A DNA stretch of 64,000 bases, taken from contig KZ111148.1 of NCBI GenBank assembly GCA_002077045.2, positions 1,384,885 to 1,448,884 on the forward strand, read 5' to 3'. Below, one piece after another: positions 43,766 through 55,739 of this stretch. The notes under the pieces were generated by a model, which ran no database searches, was not told the DNA's origin, and saw only the letters and a program-made list of their open reading frames with translations. Both the position numbers and the translations under genes were made by a program. Position 1 is the first letter of the stretch. Every line of letters starts with the position of its first letter. This stretch comes from Rachicladosporium sp. CCFEE 5018. Its lineage: Eukaryota > Ascomycota > Dothideomycetes > Cladosporiales > Cladosporiaceae.

Positions 43766-43956
43766 GAGCCATTGGTAAGTCGATGCCTGCGACCTAGTGC
43801 GAGCGCACAAGATTGATATTGTGTCACAGCCTCGCGTCGGACTTAACTCTTTGGATCGACAAAATCCGTTTTACTGGACAAGCTGCAGCCCTGAGCACCG
43901 CGTGTCTGTTCCTTGCCGAAGCGGCAAAGAAAGCGTTAACTACAGTTGTTACCATC

Positions 43957-46667
43957 ATGTCCGCTTATCATCTAGTCGCAGATGCTGAGAAAGCCAGTTT
44001 GTCAAGATCTAATGATCTCGTTAGCAATCTCGCGGTGGGATGTCGTGGCGCGAACCACACGGGATGCGGGGCGCACTGTCGCTATGAATCGGCAGACCAG
44101 CCGATCGCGTCTTTGCGGCAGCATCGACTATGGAAGATCACTGCAGCCACACTTGCAGCTGGCCTGATATTCACGCTATGTGTGATGACCAACCGGTTTC
44201 ACACCGGAATCAAATTGAGCGGCGTGCTAGTCCAGCCTCGGTCATCACGCCAATATATTCGCGCTGCGACGGTTTCTCTCCTCGAAGTTTTCCAGGTCTA
44301 TCCTCCCGTGCTCACTGTAATTCCCGACGGCACACTCGAGATCACAGATGGCTCAAGCACAGCCACGGTTGCCATCATTGAGAACCATCGGAAGAGTTGC
44401 CAACAGACGCTGGTCTCGTACTCGTTTGCCTACTCCTACGGTCAGCCGTTCGTTGGCAACTACACACCTCCGCCATGCTCGTTCAATCGGGTGATATGGA
44501 ACCTCACGGTCACGTCGCGTGGGCGACAATTCGACAGGCTCGGGATTGTGTATCTGGGCGACACCGAAGTCTTCCGCACAAGCACTGCGGAGCCGNNNNN
44601 NNNNNNNNNNNNNNNNNNNNNNNNNNNNNNNNNNNNNNNNNNNNNNNNNNNNNNNNNNNNNNNNNNNNNNNNNNNNNNNNNNNNNNNNNNNNNNNTCAAA
44701 TTGAGCGGCGTGCTAGTCCAGCCTCGGTCATCACGCCAATATATTCGCGCTGCGACGGTTTCTCTCCTCGAAGTTTTCCAGGTCTATCCTCCCGTGCTCA
44801 CTGTAATTCCCGACGGCACACTCGAGATCACAGATGGCTCAAGCACAGCCACGGTTGCCATCATTGAGAACCATCGGAAGAGTTGCCAACAGACGCTGGT
44901 CTCGTACTCGTTTGCCTACTCCTACGGTCAGCCGTTCGTTGGCAACTACACACCTCCGCCATGCTCGTTCAATCGGGTGATATGGAACCTCACGGTCACG
45001 TCGCGTGGGCGACAATTCGACAGGCTCGGGATTGTGTATCTGGGCGACACCGAAGTCTTCCGCACAAGCACTGCGGAGCCGACTGCGAACGGCATCGAGT
45101 GGACTTACTTGAAAGACATGACCAGTTACTTGTCGCTGTTCAAGCAGCAAGGTAAATTGATTATGGACCTTGGCAATCTCATCGATGCAACCTATACGGG
45201 CGCTTTCAACACGACCCTTACGGCCTCGTACTTCACTGCGGCCGACTCAATTACTCCGGCGGATGTGATTTTGCCGGTTTCCGCCCACAAAGGCTCGGAT
45301 GGCGGGGCCAGTGTGTTCACTGTACCGTCCAATGTAGCATCATCGGATCTCACTTTACCGCGCAATGCCATGAAGGCTATATTCACGGTCGCGGCGACTG
45401 GGCAGAGTCAAGAAGAGGTATGCATGATTGCGGTATTGACCATGCGGGCGCAGACACTGACCATATCTAGTTCTGGTGGTCCAATACTTTGCAATCGGAG
45501 ATCGACACCTTCCCACAATACGGTACTTTGTACGGCTACTCGCCTTTTCGCGAGGTTCAAGTCTTTATCGATGGAACGCTAGCGGGCGTTGCCTGGCCAT
45601 TTCCGATCATCTTTACTGGCGGCGTAGTTCCAAACCTCTGGCGGCCTGTTGTAGGCATTGATGCTTTCGATTTGAAAGAGGATGAGATTGACATTACACC
45701 GTGGCTCCCGTTGATGTGTGACGGTAATGCGCATAACTTCACAATACGAGTCTCTGGTCTGAACGACTCTGGAAATGGCACCGCGACGCTATCCGAGACC
45801 ACCGACTCGTACTGGCTGATCACTGGCAAGGTGTTCGTGTGGCTTGACAAGCCAGGTCATGTCACCACAGGAACGCTGCCCTCGATTGTCCAGCCAGCTC
45901 CAAGCTTTCAGGTCTCCTCTGCCGTCGGTACTGTCGGCAATGATACCAACAGTACCCTCATTTACTCAATCAAGGCACAGCGCAGTCTATCCTTCCAGAG
46001 CACGATCAACACATCGCGTGGACGAAAAACCGCATCTTGGCAACAGAGCCTGGCCTTTTCGAACACTGGAGTATACACAGATGGGGCAAACACACAGGTC
46101 AATACACAACAGACGACAGGCTATGATGTCTCTTCCAGCGGATACGCTAAACACTTCAGCTACCCATTGTATGCTTACTCATCGTACACCACACAGGCTG
46201 ACAACTTCACCATTCAAGCTACGATCAATCGCGGGAAAGACGTACAGACCCTGGGTCAAGGGGTGTTTCCTTCAGGGCTCGAAAGCTTCTCAGCATCCAA
46301 CGCCGTACATTCGATGATACCCACCTTCCAGGGCGCGTCCCTATCCACTACGCAGAATGGCAACGCGACGTACATTGCGAACACCACCTCCAGTACATCT
46401 TCGAGCTTTAGCACTACCGAGCAGGACATGATCTTCTCCGGCGTCACCACTGGTTCCGGCGCGGGGCCATATGGCTTCCCGGCGATCTCAGGATCCCGGG
46501 AGCTGTTCGAGAGACATGTGCTAGCAGTCAACGGTACGATGGTGGCAGACACGGAGACGCTTGTGGGCAGTCCTGTCGGACATCAGCACGGAGGACAAGG
46601 CAGTGGACGTGGCTTCGCATTGTCGGGACTGCCAGGACGGGGTCGCAAGCATTCGGGACTGCGTTAG
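43957..46667 (+). CDS. Peptide N-glycanase A family protein (PNGase A), membrane-anchored; interrupted by an assembly gap
   Basis: Peptide-N4-(N-acetyl-beta-glucosaminyl)asparagine amidase A, which releases N-glycans from glycopeptides. Exon 1 starts at the ATG at 43957 (ACCATCATGTCC context) and ends at 45417. Exon 2 is 45471-46667 (53-nt GT-AG intron). Removing the gap and repeated overlap (44596-45081) gives about 723 residues. A hydrophobic segment (LWKITAATLAAGLIFTLCVM) at about residues 64-83 follows a polar head with no signal peptide, implying a type II membrane anchor. PNGase A motifs are CSFNRVIWNLTVTSRGRQFD, RLGIVYLGDTEVFRTSTAEP, GIEWTYLKDMTSYLSL, and, after the intron, FREVQVFIDGTLAGVAWPFP, IIFTGGVVPNLWRP and DAFDLKEDEIDITPWLP. 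There are many N-glycosylation sequons. The last 30 or so residues look atypical, so the 3' end is uncertain. Confidence 0.9.
44210..44595 (+). repeat. Left copy of a 386-bp identical overlap flanking gap 3
   Basis: Identical to 44696-45081 across its whole length by eye. It lies wholly inside the PNGase A coding exon. It is best read as the same sequence present at the end of contig 3 and the start of contig 4. Confidence 0.95.
44596..44695. other. Assembly gap of 100 N (contig 3 / contig 4)
   Basis: 100 N between two identical 386-bp ends. The gap is probably artificial: the contigs overlap and no sequence is missing. Confidence 0.95.
44696..45081 (+). repeat. Right copy of the 386-bp overlap flanking gap 3
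   Basis: Starts TCAAATTGAGCGGCG and ends GCGGAGCCG, the same as 44210-44595. Gap plus one copy is 486 bases, a multiple of three, so a frame drawn through the N tract stays open and would produce a false internal protein duplication. Confidence 0.95.
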
Positions 46668-48103
46668 TATCGCGCCTCAACCATGTTATGGGCCTCGAGC
46701 ATGCCATGGATGTGGAGAGCATGGTTTCGACAGGCCTGGCGGAAATTCGGGGTGTACGAGCATAGGTGACACGAGCCTCCTCTTTGCGGCGTCATGCTTC
46801 AGCACAGTCCGCTCCACCAAGCCTGCTTTCCTTCCCATCAGGTTCTTGTCGAGTCTGCTTAACGATCGTGCGAATTACATCTACCGTCCTATCCGTCGTC
46901 GAGTATCGCCAAGACAAGCAGTCCAAGTTGACTCGCAGAGTTCATACTACCTCAAACTCTACTATAGCATCATGTTCGGCCTGTGCCGAGAGCTCTGCTG
47001 ATCCTTGGTTTGCAAAGCGGGCGATGCTATTCTGCTACAGCACTAAACTCCATCTTGCTGTTCCTCCGAGAAGCTTTCTTCGCCGTAGGGCTCTGCGGCT
47101 CTGACCAAATGCTATTCGGCCACACGTCACACATCATGTCATGCCTGCATCAACATTCAACGTCGCGAGCTAGGTTGAACATCGCCCCGACTGCGTACCG
47201 AAGCCTATGCAGATTCGATGGATCTGCTCAGACCACCATCTACCGTTTTCTCGCCAGCGTCTCCACCTCATGGCGTTCTAAAATCGCAAGCACGAGTCCC
47301 AGTCTCACCGAGTCCCACTCCTGCATCACTTCTGCGTGTATATCCGGATATACTCCGTCGTCTGTATTCCCGCCTAGCGTACTTGTATCATCCCGCGGCA
47401 ACGTCACTGCATATAACATGCATGATGTGCCAAGTGGAGCTACGGTACGAATGAGCCGGTGATTGCGGAGTCTGCATCACTCTGCTTACAAAAGAGAAAG
47501 ATGAGGTGGAGTGGCTTGACGAGCTCAATGCTTGGTAGCGAAGTCAACGGAGAGGTGGGGGAGCATTGGTCAATTGGAGGCGTTGTCAATGGGTTGCTCC
47601 ATGGACCGTGGGTGGAAGTGTTTCATTCTGTGAAAAGCTCCGAGGGTCACGCTCGATAGTGCATGGTTGTGGAGATACATGGATCTCGAATGCACTCGCA
47701 GAAACTTTGAGCATGGTATTGAATTAGAGCCACGGTGCGCAGATATCTGCATAAGCGCCACTGAACCTTACAATGTAATAAACTTCCGTCTATTTGCTCG
47801 GAGATGCTTGGAAGGCTGGCAAGGTCACTCGTGTCATTGATGACGGTGTTGCACAGGCTTTCGCCTCGAGGTCGGTGTGAAACATGACTCCAGATTTGTT
47901 GTACGCCAGTCGATGGAGTCTCCACTGCCTTTTACAGCATAAGAGCTATTCTGTTGGGCAATGTAACCATTATGCATGCAGTTGCCAGCTCAAGACCCCG
48001 ACTCCAGCCTAGAACCTTTCTCAGCGTGCCAGAAGACCACGCAAGTCCCACACATTGTTGCCCACCAAGACTCTTGCGCGCAACACTGTCCCCTTTCATA
48101 TCG
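46668..48103. other. 1.4-kb convergent intergenic region
   Basis: Between the PNGase A 3' end and the PHD gene 3' end. Short frames only and no recognisable gene, RNA or repeat. Confidence 0.5.
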
Positions 48104-51100
48104 TCAGATCAGCTCACCGCTTAAATGTCGAGTTCCGTAGCCTGTCACATACACGCCCAGTCCCCGGGCCAGTCTTCCACTCTCCATCCTCACTTCTTCT
48201 CTAAACGCCAGATCTCCTTCGTAGAGGATCTTCATGACAGGGTCCTCACTCAGCCCCAGCAGTTGCTCGAAGCTCGCAACCTCTCTCCCCTCGCCTCCAT
48301 CGTCAGTCCCATCCTCCTCCCAAGGGTATGGATCATGCGGCTGAGCATCAACAATGGCTCTTGGCCGCTTCTCTGGTGACACAGTGGAACGTTTCACCGG
48401 CGAGGCGGCTTGGACTGGAAGACCGAACGGTTCGAGGCGAGAGTAGCAAGCGGGCTTGCCACACAATTGCTTGCGTGTGAGCCGAGTGCTTGGTGTAGTG
48501 CTGCTCGATGCGTGACAAGGGTGGTACTCAGGCCATTCGGTAAACAAAGAGCGGGCTGAGAAGTCCAACTGAAGGCCATTTTGGGCAATGTAAGTAGCTA
48601 AACCAGTCTCCTCAGCAGTTGTGGCAAGCACTGGCTTCTTCTCCACATCTTGAATGAAGACGAGATGCGGCCGCGGCTTGATGTCTGCAGGTCCAGTCGA
48701 CTGGCGTACAGTTGCGCTATCCGGTACCACAGCTGGTTTCTCGCTAGTAATTGCTTTTCTCTCAATCATATTCGCCCGTGGAGGGCGCTCTGGTTTGATG
48801 ACGAGCATGGGAATCTTCGCCTTCGCAGGAACGGGAGTAGACTTGGAGCTAAGCGTAGTCGTCGAAGCTGAGGGTGTCAACTTCCGTCTTTTCTTCATGA
48901 TCGGTTCTTCCTCCGACGATATATAACCAGTCAGTGGTGTATCTCTCGTGCTGAGACTTCCGCAGAGCTTCGACAGCTTCTCTGCGAGCGGCGTGTCTGC
49001 ACGACTCGACTCAAGACTAGATGCTGCTTGACTGCCTGTCTTCCTCTTCCTACTCCGTACGGCGTGTTGAGGCTGCTCCTTGCGAGTCGATATGCCCGTG
49101 GGTCCGCTAGACAATGCACGACGCGGTTGAATCGGCTGCTTGCGCTGGGTGTCCCAATGCCACATCTCATCAACCTTGCCAGGCAACAACTCCCACCAGC
49201 ATCCAGTCCCAATCCCGCCACTTCCAACAGTCCAATCATACTGCCTCCAGTAGCCTATATTCGGCCCTCTTGACTGGCCCGTCGAAAGCAAAGCGGTCAA
49301 GGAGTTCTCCCAGTCGCCCTCGTCGAGTTTGTAAGTCGGGATATTGTCAGCGACCCATTTGTTCACCCCAACGCTTTGCAGTCTATAGTTCGTAGCACTG
49401 GCAAGTGCCATGCCTACTAGGGGGAATCTGGCTGTTCGGCGTGGCCTTTTGTGCGAGTCTCCCAACTGATCTTTAATCCGGGCAAGATCCTCCTCCGTCC
49501 AAGCCGGGTTCTGTGTTGCAGGACTGGAAGCTGAGGCGGTACAGTCATTGCTAGATGTTGGCAGAGCAGATTTGCTTTGAGGCACTCCTGCTGATCTACG
49601 GTCCTCAGATGCAGGCAGAAGATCTGCGAAGGATACTACGTGACTGCGCAGTGGCAAAGGCTTGCCACGTTGCGCCTTAGTAGGAACGTCAACGGCATCC
49701 AGGCGCTGCTCAGGCTTGTCGAGATCGGGCATGTCGTCAAGTCTATTGGCTTCCGAGGGGAGTGTACCTTGAGCTATACTGGCGTTCAAGCTCATAGCAC
49801 CGCCCACGCGTGACAGAGGGGTTGACAGCCCCGGCACAGCGGTACTGATTTTGGCCGCCCTTTTGCCTAGCACGGCCTTGAATCCACCACGCTTCGCCAT
49901 CGCGGGCCGGGCGGACTTAGTACTTACGCTGTCGAGTACTTTACTGCGAGAGATGGCTGCGGCTGGGGGAGGGTGGGTCGGATCTGCAGGAACGTCCACT
50001 GTCTTCATAGCTGTATCCGTTTTGCGAACAGGACTCTTTGGTGCAGCCTCCACCGGCACAGGATGAGTCTCATGTGCGGTCTCGACTGAGCCAGCCTGCA
50101 CGATCTCACCGCACTGACGTGCCAGGGTCGGCGTCTTGTCAGGCGTCTGCTGCAGGGTTTTGCGCGTAAAATTCAGTTTACCGGTTCCCGACTTGGGCGT
50201 AGGCGCGACAATTGGTGCAGCCGCAGAACTGGTCTCGACAAGCTTGTCAGCTTCCTTCCTAGGAGAAGAACTGACAGGCACGTGTCCTGACTTTCGCGAC
50301 AGCGGAGTTGTGATTGCTCCGGGCGCCATCGCTTCAGCCGGTCTGCGGGACTCTGTCGCACTAGGTGCAGAGGCTGGAGCACTGGGTGAAAGTGTCTGTA
50401 TGACAGTCCTTGTCGAATTTCCAGCAGTGCTCAGCCCATCCCGTTTCCTGACACAGCTATTGCAGCTCCAGGGACGGAAGTGATCTGGCCCGAGTGTAGG
50501 GGCGTTCGTCCCATTGTGGCAAGAGTGGTGGTATTGCTTGGTGCAGGTTGAGCACTGTACGAGTCCAGTCGGCCTATACGCAGCATCTTGTTTGCAGACG
50601 AAGCATCGTTCGCGACGACTCTTAGTCGCCGAAGACTGTGTTCTGCTGCTGCTCACCACGGAGGACGTATCCTCCTGGGGTCGCTTCATTGTGCTCGACA
50701 TTGGGCTTGCAGGTCGTCCTATCGGTGAGAGGGCTTTGGGTGATGACTTGGCGACGGGCCCCTGGACGCTGCCATCCGGCATTCTGGTGTAATGAGACTC
50801 CAGTCCTTCGGCACGTGCGTGACGTGCGGCAAGCCATTCCGTACGTGCAGCGCCCATCAAGCCGTTGACATGACAGGTGAGTCTCAAGCGATACTGCTTT
50901 GAAAAGATGACCCCATCGTGACTACGGAAGCATTGATCAAGGAGACGCTTCCCCTCCGCATCTTCCGCGAATATAACGTAGTAGCCGACAGCGTCTCTTA
51001 CAACCTTTCTAGCACCGGCAGGTGAGAAGAAGCGTTGAAGCCTCTGCAGTAGTGCCTCGCTGCCTGGGATGCTGTCGTAAGCGATCGAAAGGTGGGGCGA

Positions 51101-51394
51101 AGACCTTATGCTCTCGATGAACGGCAACTTATGGCGTCTAGGACCTGTTGGCACGTTGCTCAGGCCCTCATGATCAAGTTTCAGTGCTGCTTGAGCTACT
51201 TCACCTGCAGTGGTCAATATTCTGGTGCTACGTGGTGATGCTGGCGAGCTATGCGAGTGCGCGCGGATCGCTGGAAGCCCAGAAACACGCCTCGAGCCTG
51301 GGGACGAGTAAACAGGGCTCTGCGTGTCGTCCGCAGCACCATCAAGGGCACTGATTTCCCGGTCCCGAGAGAAAGTGTGTCGTAATGGTGCCAT
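48104..51394 (-). CDS. PHD-finger protein with N-terminal RRM-like region
   Basis: A 1096-residue intronless protein, probably nuclear. Residues 88-175 (LPFIESIRSSPHLSIAYDSI..., VVRDAVGYYVIFAEDAEGKR, YRLRLTCH) have the strand-helix spacing of a small RRM-like domain; this is an inference from pattern. A PHD finger spans 264-314 with C264-x2-C267, C281-x2-C284, H289, C292 and C311-x2-C314, the C4HC3 ligand set that usually binds histone H3 tails. A long Ser/Pro/Ala-rich basic region follows. At about 640-770 there is a second ordered block (WTEEDLARIKDQLG, YWRQYDWTVGSGGIGTGCWW, KVDEMWHWD) that I do not recognise. The C-terminus is again ordered (DPVMKILYEGDLAFREEVRM, GRLARGLGVYVTGYG). The gene is divergent from the SCYL1-like gene. 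Confidence 0.75.
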   Translation of the reverse strand: MAPLRHTFSRDREISALDGAADDTQSPVYSSPGSRRVSGLPAIRAHSHSSPASPRSTRILTTAGEVAQAALKLDHEGLSNVPTGPRRHKLPFIESIRSSPHLSIAYDSIPGSEALLQRLQRFFSPAGARKVVRDAVGYYVIFAEDAEGKRLLDQCFRSHDGVIFSKQYRLRLTCHVNGLMGAARTEWLAARHARAEGLESHYTRMPDGSVQGPVAKSSPKALSPIGRPASPMSSTMKRPQEDTSSVVSSSRTQSSATKSRRERCFVCKQDAAYRPTGLVQCSTCTKQYHHSCHNGTNAPTLGPDHFRPWSCNSCVRKRDGLSTAGNSTRTVIQTLSPSAPASAPSATESRRPAEAMAPGAITTPLSRKSGHVPVSSSPRKEADKLVETSSAAAPIVAPTPKSGTGKLNFTRKTLQQTPDKTPTLARQCGEIVQAGSVETAHETHPVPVEAAPKSPVRKTDTAMKTVDVPADPTHPPPAAAISRSKVLDSVSTKSARPAMAKRGGFKAVLGKRAAKISTAVPGLSTPLSRVGGAMSLNASIAQGTLPSEANRLDDMPDLDKPEQRLDAVDVPTKAQRGKPLPLRSHVVSFADLLPASEDRRSAGVPQSKSALPTSSNDCTASASSPATQNPAWTEEDLARIKDQLGDSHKRPRRTARFPLVGMALASATNYRLQSVGVNKWVADNIPTYKLDEGDWENSLTALLSTGQSRGPNIGYWRQYDWTVGSGGIGTGCWWELLPGKVDEMWHWDTQRKQPIQPRRALSSGPTGISTRKEQPQHAVRSRKRKTGSQAASSLESSRADTPLAEKLSKLCGSLSTRDTPLTGYISSEEEPIMKKRRKLTPSASTTTLSSKSTPVPAKAKIPMLVIKPERPPRANMIERKAITSEKPAVVPDSATVRQSTGPADIKPRPHLVFIQDVEKKPVLATTAEETGLATYIAQNGLQLDFSARSLFTEWPEYHPCHASSSTTPSTRLTRKQLCGKPACYSRLEPFGLPVQAASPVKRSTVSPEKRPRAIVDAQPHDPYPWEEDGTDDGGEGREVASFEQLLGLSEDPVMKILYEGDLAFREEVRMESGRLARGLGVYVTGYGTRHLSGELI

Positions 51395-52169
51395 AGTCCG
51401 TATGCTCTGAATGGCAGCTATATTGAAGAGGGTGCGCTAGCGTGACTGTGGGCAAGTGCGAGGACGACGACAGAAATGTGCTCTGCACGGTGCCATACGC
51501 TTTGAACCGTTTTGGTCTGCGAACCATGTCAGCATGTGCAATTCATCTAGCGTCATCCGTCGTCCTGATGATGTGTCGCTGTCAGGAAGTCCATGAATGC
51601 TCGTCATTCCCTGGCACGGGGTTGAATGTCTCCAGACCAAAACCGCCGCACAAATAAGCCCTTTTACCATATCGTTCATCACCTAGCAAGTCGCCAATGA
51701 CAATCATTAGATCATCTTACATACCCCTCGACGATTTCAACCTTCGCCAGCCGATCTCAAGATCATGAGATCTTGAGGTCATGGGCGGGCGTTGTGTACA
51801 AGTTCCAGAATATACGTAACGAGCGCGTGTTGTACCTGAGCACCGCTCATGAAGGCCTCAACTCCTATAGCGTGTTGGTGCGGCTAGGCCTTGGTGTTGA
51901 CGACAGAGCAACGTCAAGGGACTAACTTGAAGAAGCAGCGCTGGATCGACGTTTGTAGGGTGGAAGTTGCACGCGTTTGTTGCTAGCGCGTCTGCAGGGA
52001 TCATAGCGGCCCGCACCTTATCGCTCACACTCTAATCCCGTGCAATGCTAGTAGCCAGATGTCATGGTTCCATATAGCATGCTGTGTAAAGACAGGTATC
52101 CTTCCGCGCGGGTTGCGTACCATCTCGAGAGTCGCAGCGTGGACACACAAGTCCGGCAGACGACTCGAC
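51395..52169. promoter_or_regulatory. Divergent promoter region, PHD gene / SCYL1-like gene
   Basis: 775 bp between two divergent start codons. No gene supported. It must carry both promoters. A CTCAAGATCATGAGATCTTGAG near-palindrome is visible around 51757-51778. Confidence 0.45.
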
Positions 52170-54724
52170 ATGGATTTCCTCAAGTCTGCGGTGGCGTCAA
52201 TTGCCAAAGGCCCCGCCTTCCCTTACACGTTTGGCGATCGCGTGGACGTCGATCAGTCGATATGGACCTTACATAACGGGACGAAGAGGGTGAGTGACGG
52301 GCGTGAGCAATCAGATTGGCACAAGATCAGGCGCTGAGACGTGGCCAGGAAGACAACTCGAAATGCAGCATATTCTCCTTCGATATCAACGCGAATCGAT
52401 CGCGCTTACCGATTGCAAAGAATACACTGCGGAAATTCCGAACACTTCGACATCCTGGCGTGGTGAAGGTGTCAGACACGCTTGAGGTGCGTTGATCGAA
52501 AGAATATCCAGATCTCTACTGTGAGATTGACTGACCGAATGGCAAGCCAGACAGATCAGCTTATCTACATCGCCACTGAACGCATCACACCGCTAGCTTG
52601 GGCTACAAAACGCAGAGCGTTGTCGGAGGAGAGCGCAAAGTGGGGATTGCACAATGTCGCAGTACGTTCCCACTTGGTCACTCAGGCGTTGGGCGGCACT
52701 GATGATCACAGAAAACCTTGAAATTCATCAATGATGAAGCAGCTTCAGTACATGGCAACGTGCGAGTCTCATCAATCTTCACGACAGAGAGCGGCGAGTG
52801 GAAAGTAGCTGGACTTGAGATCTGCTCCTCAATGAAGGAAGACGATGCCGTGATTTTCACCCTGGGCAGTCTGGTGCCAGACATCGGCCGTTACACTCCA
52901 CCCGAAGTTGCCAAGGGTGGATGGAGCAGCATCTCACAGCATCCTATACATGCTATAGACTCATATGGCTACGGTACACTGGTGTCTGAAGTCTTCAGCG
53001 GAGGGTTCTCTGGGAGCGACCAGATTGGTAGTGTCAAAAATGTGCCGCAGGCTATGCAGGCGTCGTACAGACGACTGACACACGCCTTACCGAAAATGCG
53101 ACTCAGCGTCGGGCACTTTCTGGACCAAGGTGTGAGGAAGGGTGGATTCTTTGACACGCCATTGATCGATTTGACAAATGGTATCGAGAATTTGGGCTTG
53201 AAAAACGACATTGAGCGAGAAGCGTTCCTTGGGTATGGTGAAACGAAGGATTAGATCGAGCACAGCTAATGTGAACGCAGCGAACTCGAAATCGTAGCAG
53301 ACTCCGATGACTTTCCGGAAGACTTCTTCAAGGTTAAGGTCTTGCCCGAGCTGCTCAAGTCTGTGGAATTCGGCGGTGGTGGCGCAAAGCCCCTCGCGCT
53401 CGTCATGCGTTTCGCCACTAAATTGAGCGAAGACGAGTACGACGCGCAGATCACACCGGTCATCGTGCGGCTCTTCACCCTTCCGGATCGCGCTCTGAGG
53501 GTTTGTCTGCTCGAGAATTTGCCACGAACGATTGATCACCTCAGCCAGAAGACTGTGTCGGATAAGATCTTTCCTCAGATAGTGACTGGCTTTGGTGATC
53601 TGGCGCCCATCGTACGAGAGCAAACTGTGAAGGCCGTCTTGGTGGTGATCAACAAGCTGTCTGACCGGGTAATCAATGGTGAGCTGTTGCGGCACTTAGC
53701 GAAGACTGCCAACGACGAACAACCTGGCATACGGACAAACACCACGATCTGTCTGGGTAAGATCGCACGCAATTTGGGAGCTGGCTCGAGAGCGAAGGTC
53801 CTAACAGCCGCTTTCTCACGAGCTCTGCGTGATCCATTCGTGCATGCTCGCAATGCAGCTCTTATGGCTTTGGCCGCCACAGCAGACATGTTCTCGGAAG
53901 ATGACTGCGCGACGAAGATGCTGCCTGCTATCTGTCCAAGCCTTGTCGACAGAGAGAAGATCATCCGGGATCAAGCGAACAAGACAATGACCATCTACCT
54001 CGATCGTGTTCGGAAATACGGAAGCACGTTACCCGATAGTGTTCTACCACCCGCACAGTCGCAGTCAGCCGGTCCGACCAGGCTAAGCACTCCACAGCCC
54101 AGCAACCAGTGGATGGGATGGGCCATATCATCCTTCACAAACAAAGTCGGCGCTGCAAGTGGCGAGATCCAACCAAACAGCAGTAGCGCAAAGCCTACGC
54201 CAGCTGAGCGCGCATCATCTACACCACCACAGAACGGCCTGGCCGTACGACCGAATTTACAAAGCGCCCCTTCTGCGAATGCAGTGCCTCGCGCAGGGTC
54301 CAATCTGCGCAATATGACCGCATCGCCTCCCACAGTAGAGGACGAGGACTTCGGCGACACTTGGGGCGAGTTGGACGACAATGTCACCTCTGCTGCCGAC
54401 GCTTGGGGTTCGGAACCCACCTCGCCACGGCCGACAAGTAGTGCCTCCACGGCCAGAGCGACGAGCTCGTACGATGATGGAGGCGAGCCCGACTTCGAGG
54501 GATGGCTGAATGCACAGGCTGCTGCGAAGTCGCGGAGCAAACCGTTGTCGAAGGGACTTGCTACCAAGAAAGCGCCTGTCAGCAATACAGCTAGTGTGAA
54601 ACCAGCCCTTGCGTCGAGGAGTAGTGGGATGGCGGCCGCTATGAAGGTTGCGCCAACGAAGGATCCGGATGCGCAGAAAGCGTTAGCCGCAGAGGAAGAC
54701 GATTGGGGAGATGCTTGGGGATGA
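52170..54724 (+). CDS. SCYL1/Cex1-family pseudokinase with HEAT repeats
   Basis: Scy1-like protein. Family members (human SCYL1, yeast Cex1) act in COPI traffic and in cytosolic tRNA export. Five exons: 52170-52289, 52349-52486, 52551-52661, 52712-53232 and 53281-54724, all GT-AG and in frame, 777 residues. The N-terminal kinase-like domain starts MDFLKSAVASIAKGPAFPYT and has WTLHNGTKR, LRKFRTLRHPGVVKV, LIYIATERITPLAW and FINDEAASVHGNV. The catalytic HRD and DFG motifs are replaced (VHGNV, then GLE), so it should be inactive. HEAT-type helices run from about 320 to 560 (VIVRLFTLPDRALRVCLLEN, DKIFPQIVTGFGDLAPIVRE, DPFVHARNAALMALAAT). The tail is disordered with acidic-Trp motifs (FGDTWGELDD and a C-terminal DDWGDAWG), a likely coatomer or adaptor binding feature. 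Confidence 0.93.
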
Positions 54725-55739
54725 AAAGAGGTATGGGCCTCATGAAGGTATCAGAGCAACAAGTACACTTCTTCAATTTCGCTCACATACGGTGGTGGGT
54801 GCGTACTTAGATCGGGCAAATCCGAGCGTTTTCGCCATGCACAACTCCGTTAGCGGACTGAGCGAATCTTCAAGACGAGCGTCTGACCACAGACCTCTAG
54901 CAATGATCTAGCCCAAGTGTTACGCGGTCTCTAGTATGGCGCTGTGGATGTACTTCGTGCATTCGGAATTCGCGGCTAGCTGCGACCGCCTCATTGCGTA
55001 GGGTCGGCATCCTTCACTTCAGCGACTCACGGCAGGAGCGAACGAGCCCAGCTTTCCTAGCAGGTTGCCGGGTGCCCGCGAGTCAATCAGCCGAGCGAGC
55101 AGGTGGCGCAGTGACTGCTTCACTGATAGTGCCACTCATTTCAGTCCCAACACAACTGCGAGTCCACCGAGACTCCTGTCCAGCAAGTGCCGTTCTACGC
55201 CAATTACCGTGTCGGAGTCGCTCAGAGGCCACCTCAGTACCATCAGCACAATGTAATTCCCTCCACGCATGTTGTGTCTCACGTCTTGGCTGATCCCATT
55301 GTTGCAGCTACAGCAGTAATCCCAGCCGGAGCAGCAGCCTTCCGCATTAGCCATAGGCCCACGACCTATCTCTTAGCAGATCAATGCGGAGACACGCCCT
55401 GCTTCTGTGCAGGCAGCCTCCGGATCCAAGTCGGGCTCCACGCCGCAACTGGGCAAAGCGTCTGTTCATACTAAGCGCAAAGAGAAGCAGGCTGTTGCGA
55501 ACGAGTGCCATACTACTCCTCTCGAACAGCATGAGCAGTACCAGCAGCGACATGCGCAACATCATCAGCTTAAGCATCATGGTCCTCGCGATGCTACTCG
55601 CGCTTCCCTACCCCTACTCGGCTCATTGACATCAAGCACGGGCAACATCCCGTCAGAACTTGCCGTTCAAGCCGCAACCACCAGTCGAAAGGTCCCGATA
55701 CCAGTCCACCAGCGCACCGACTGCCTCCGTCCCTCCGCC
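54725..55739. other. 1-kb intergenic region
   Basis: 3' flank of the SCYL1-like gene and 5' flank of the disrupted gene. Overlapping Ser/His/Gln-rich frames occur, but none is supported. An open frame from 55407 runs into the next feature. Confidence 0.45.

Noticed and set aside
44210..45081. An internal protein duplication in PNGase A.
   Set aside because: The repeat is exact, flanks an N gap and ends at the contig boundary. It is an unjoined overlap.
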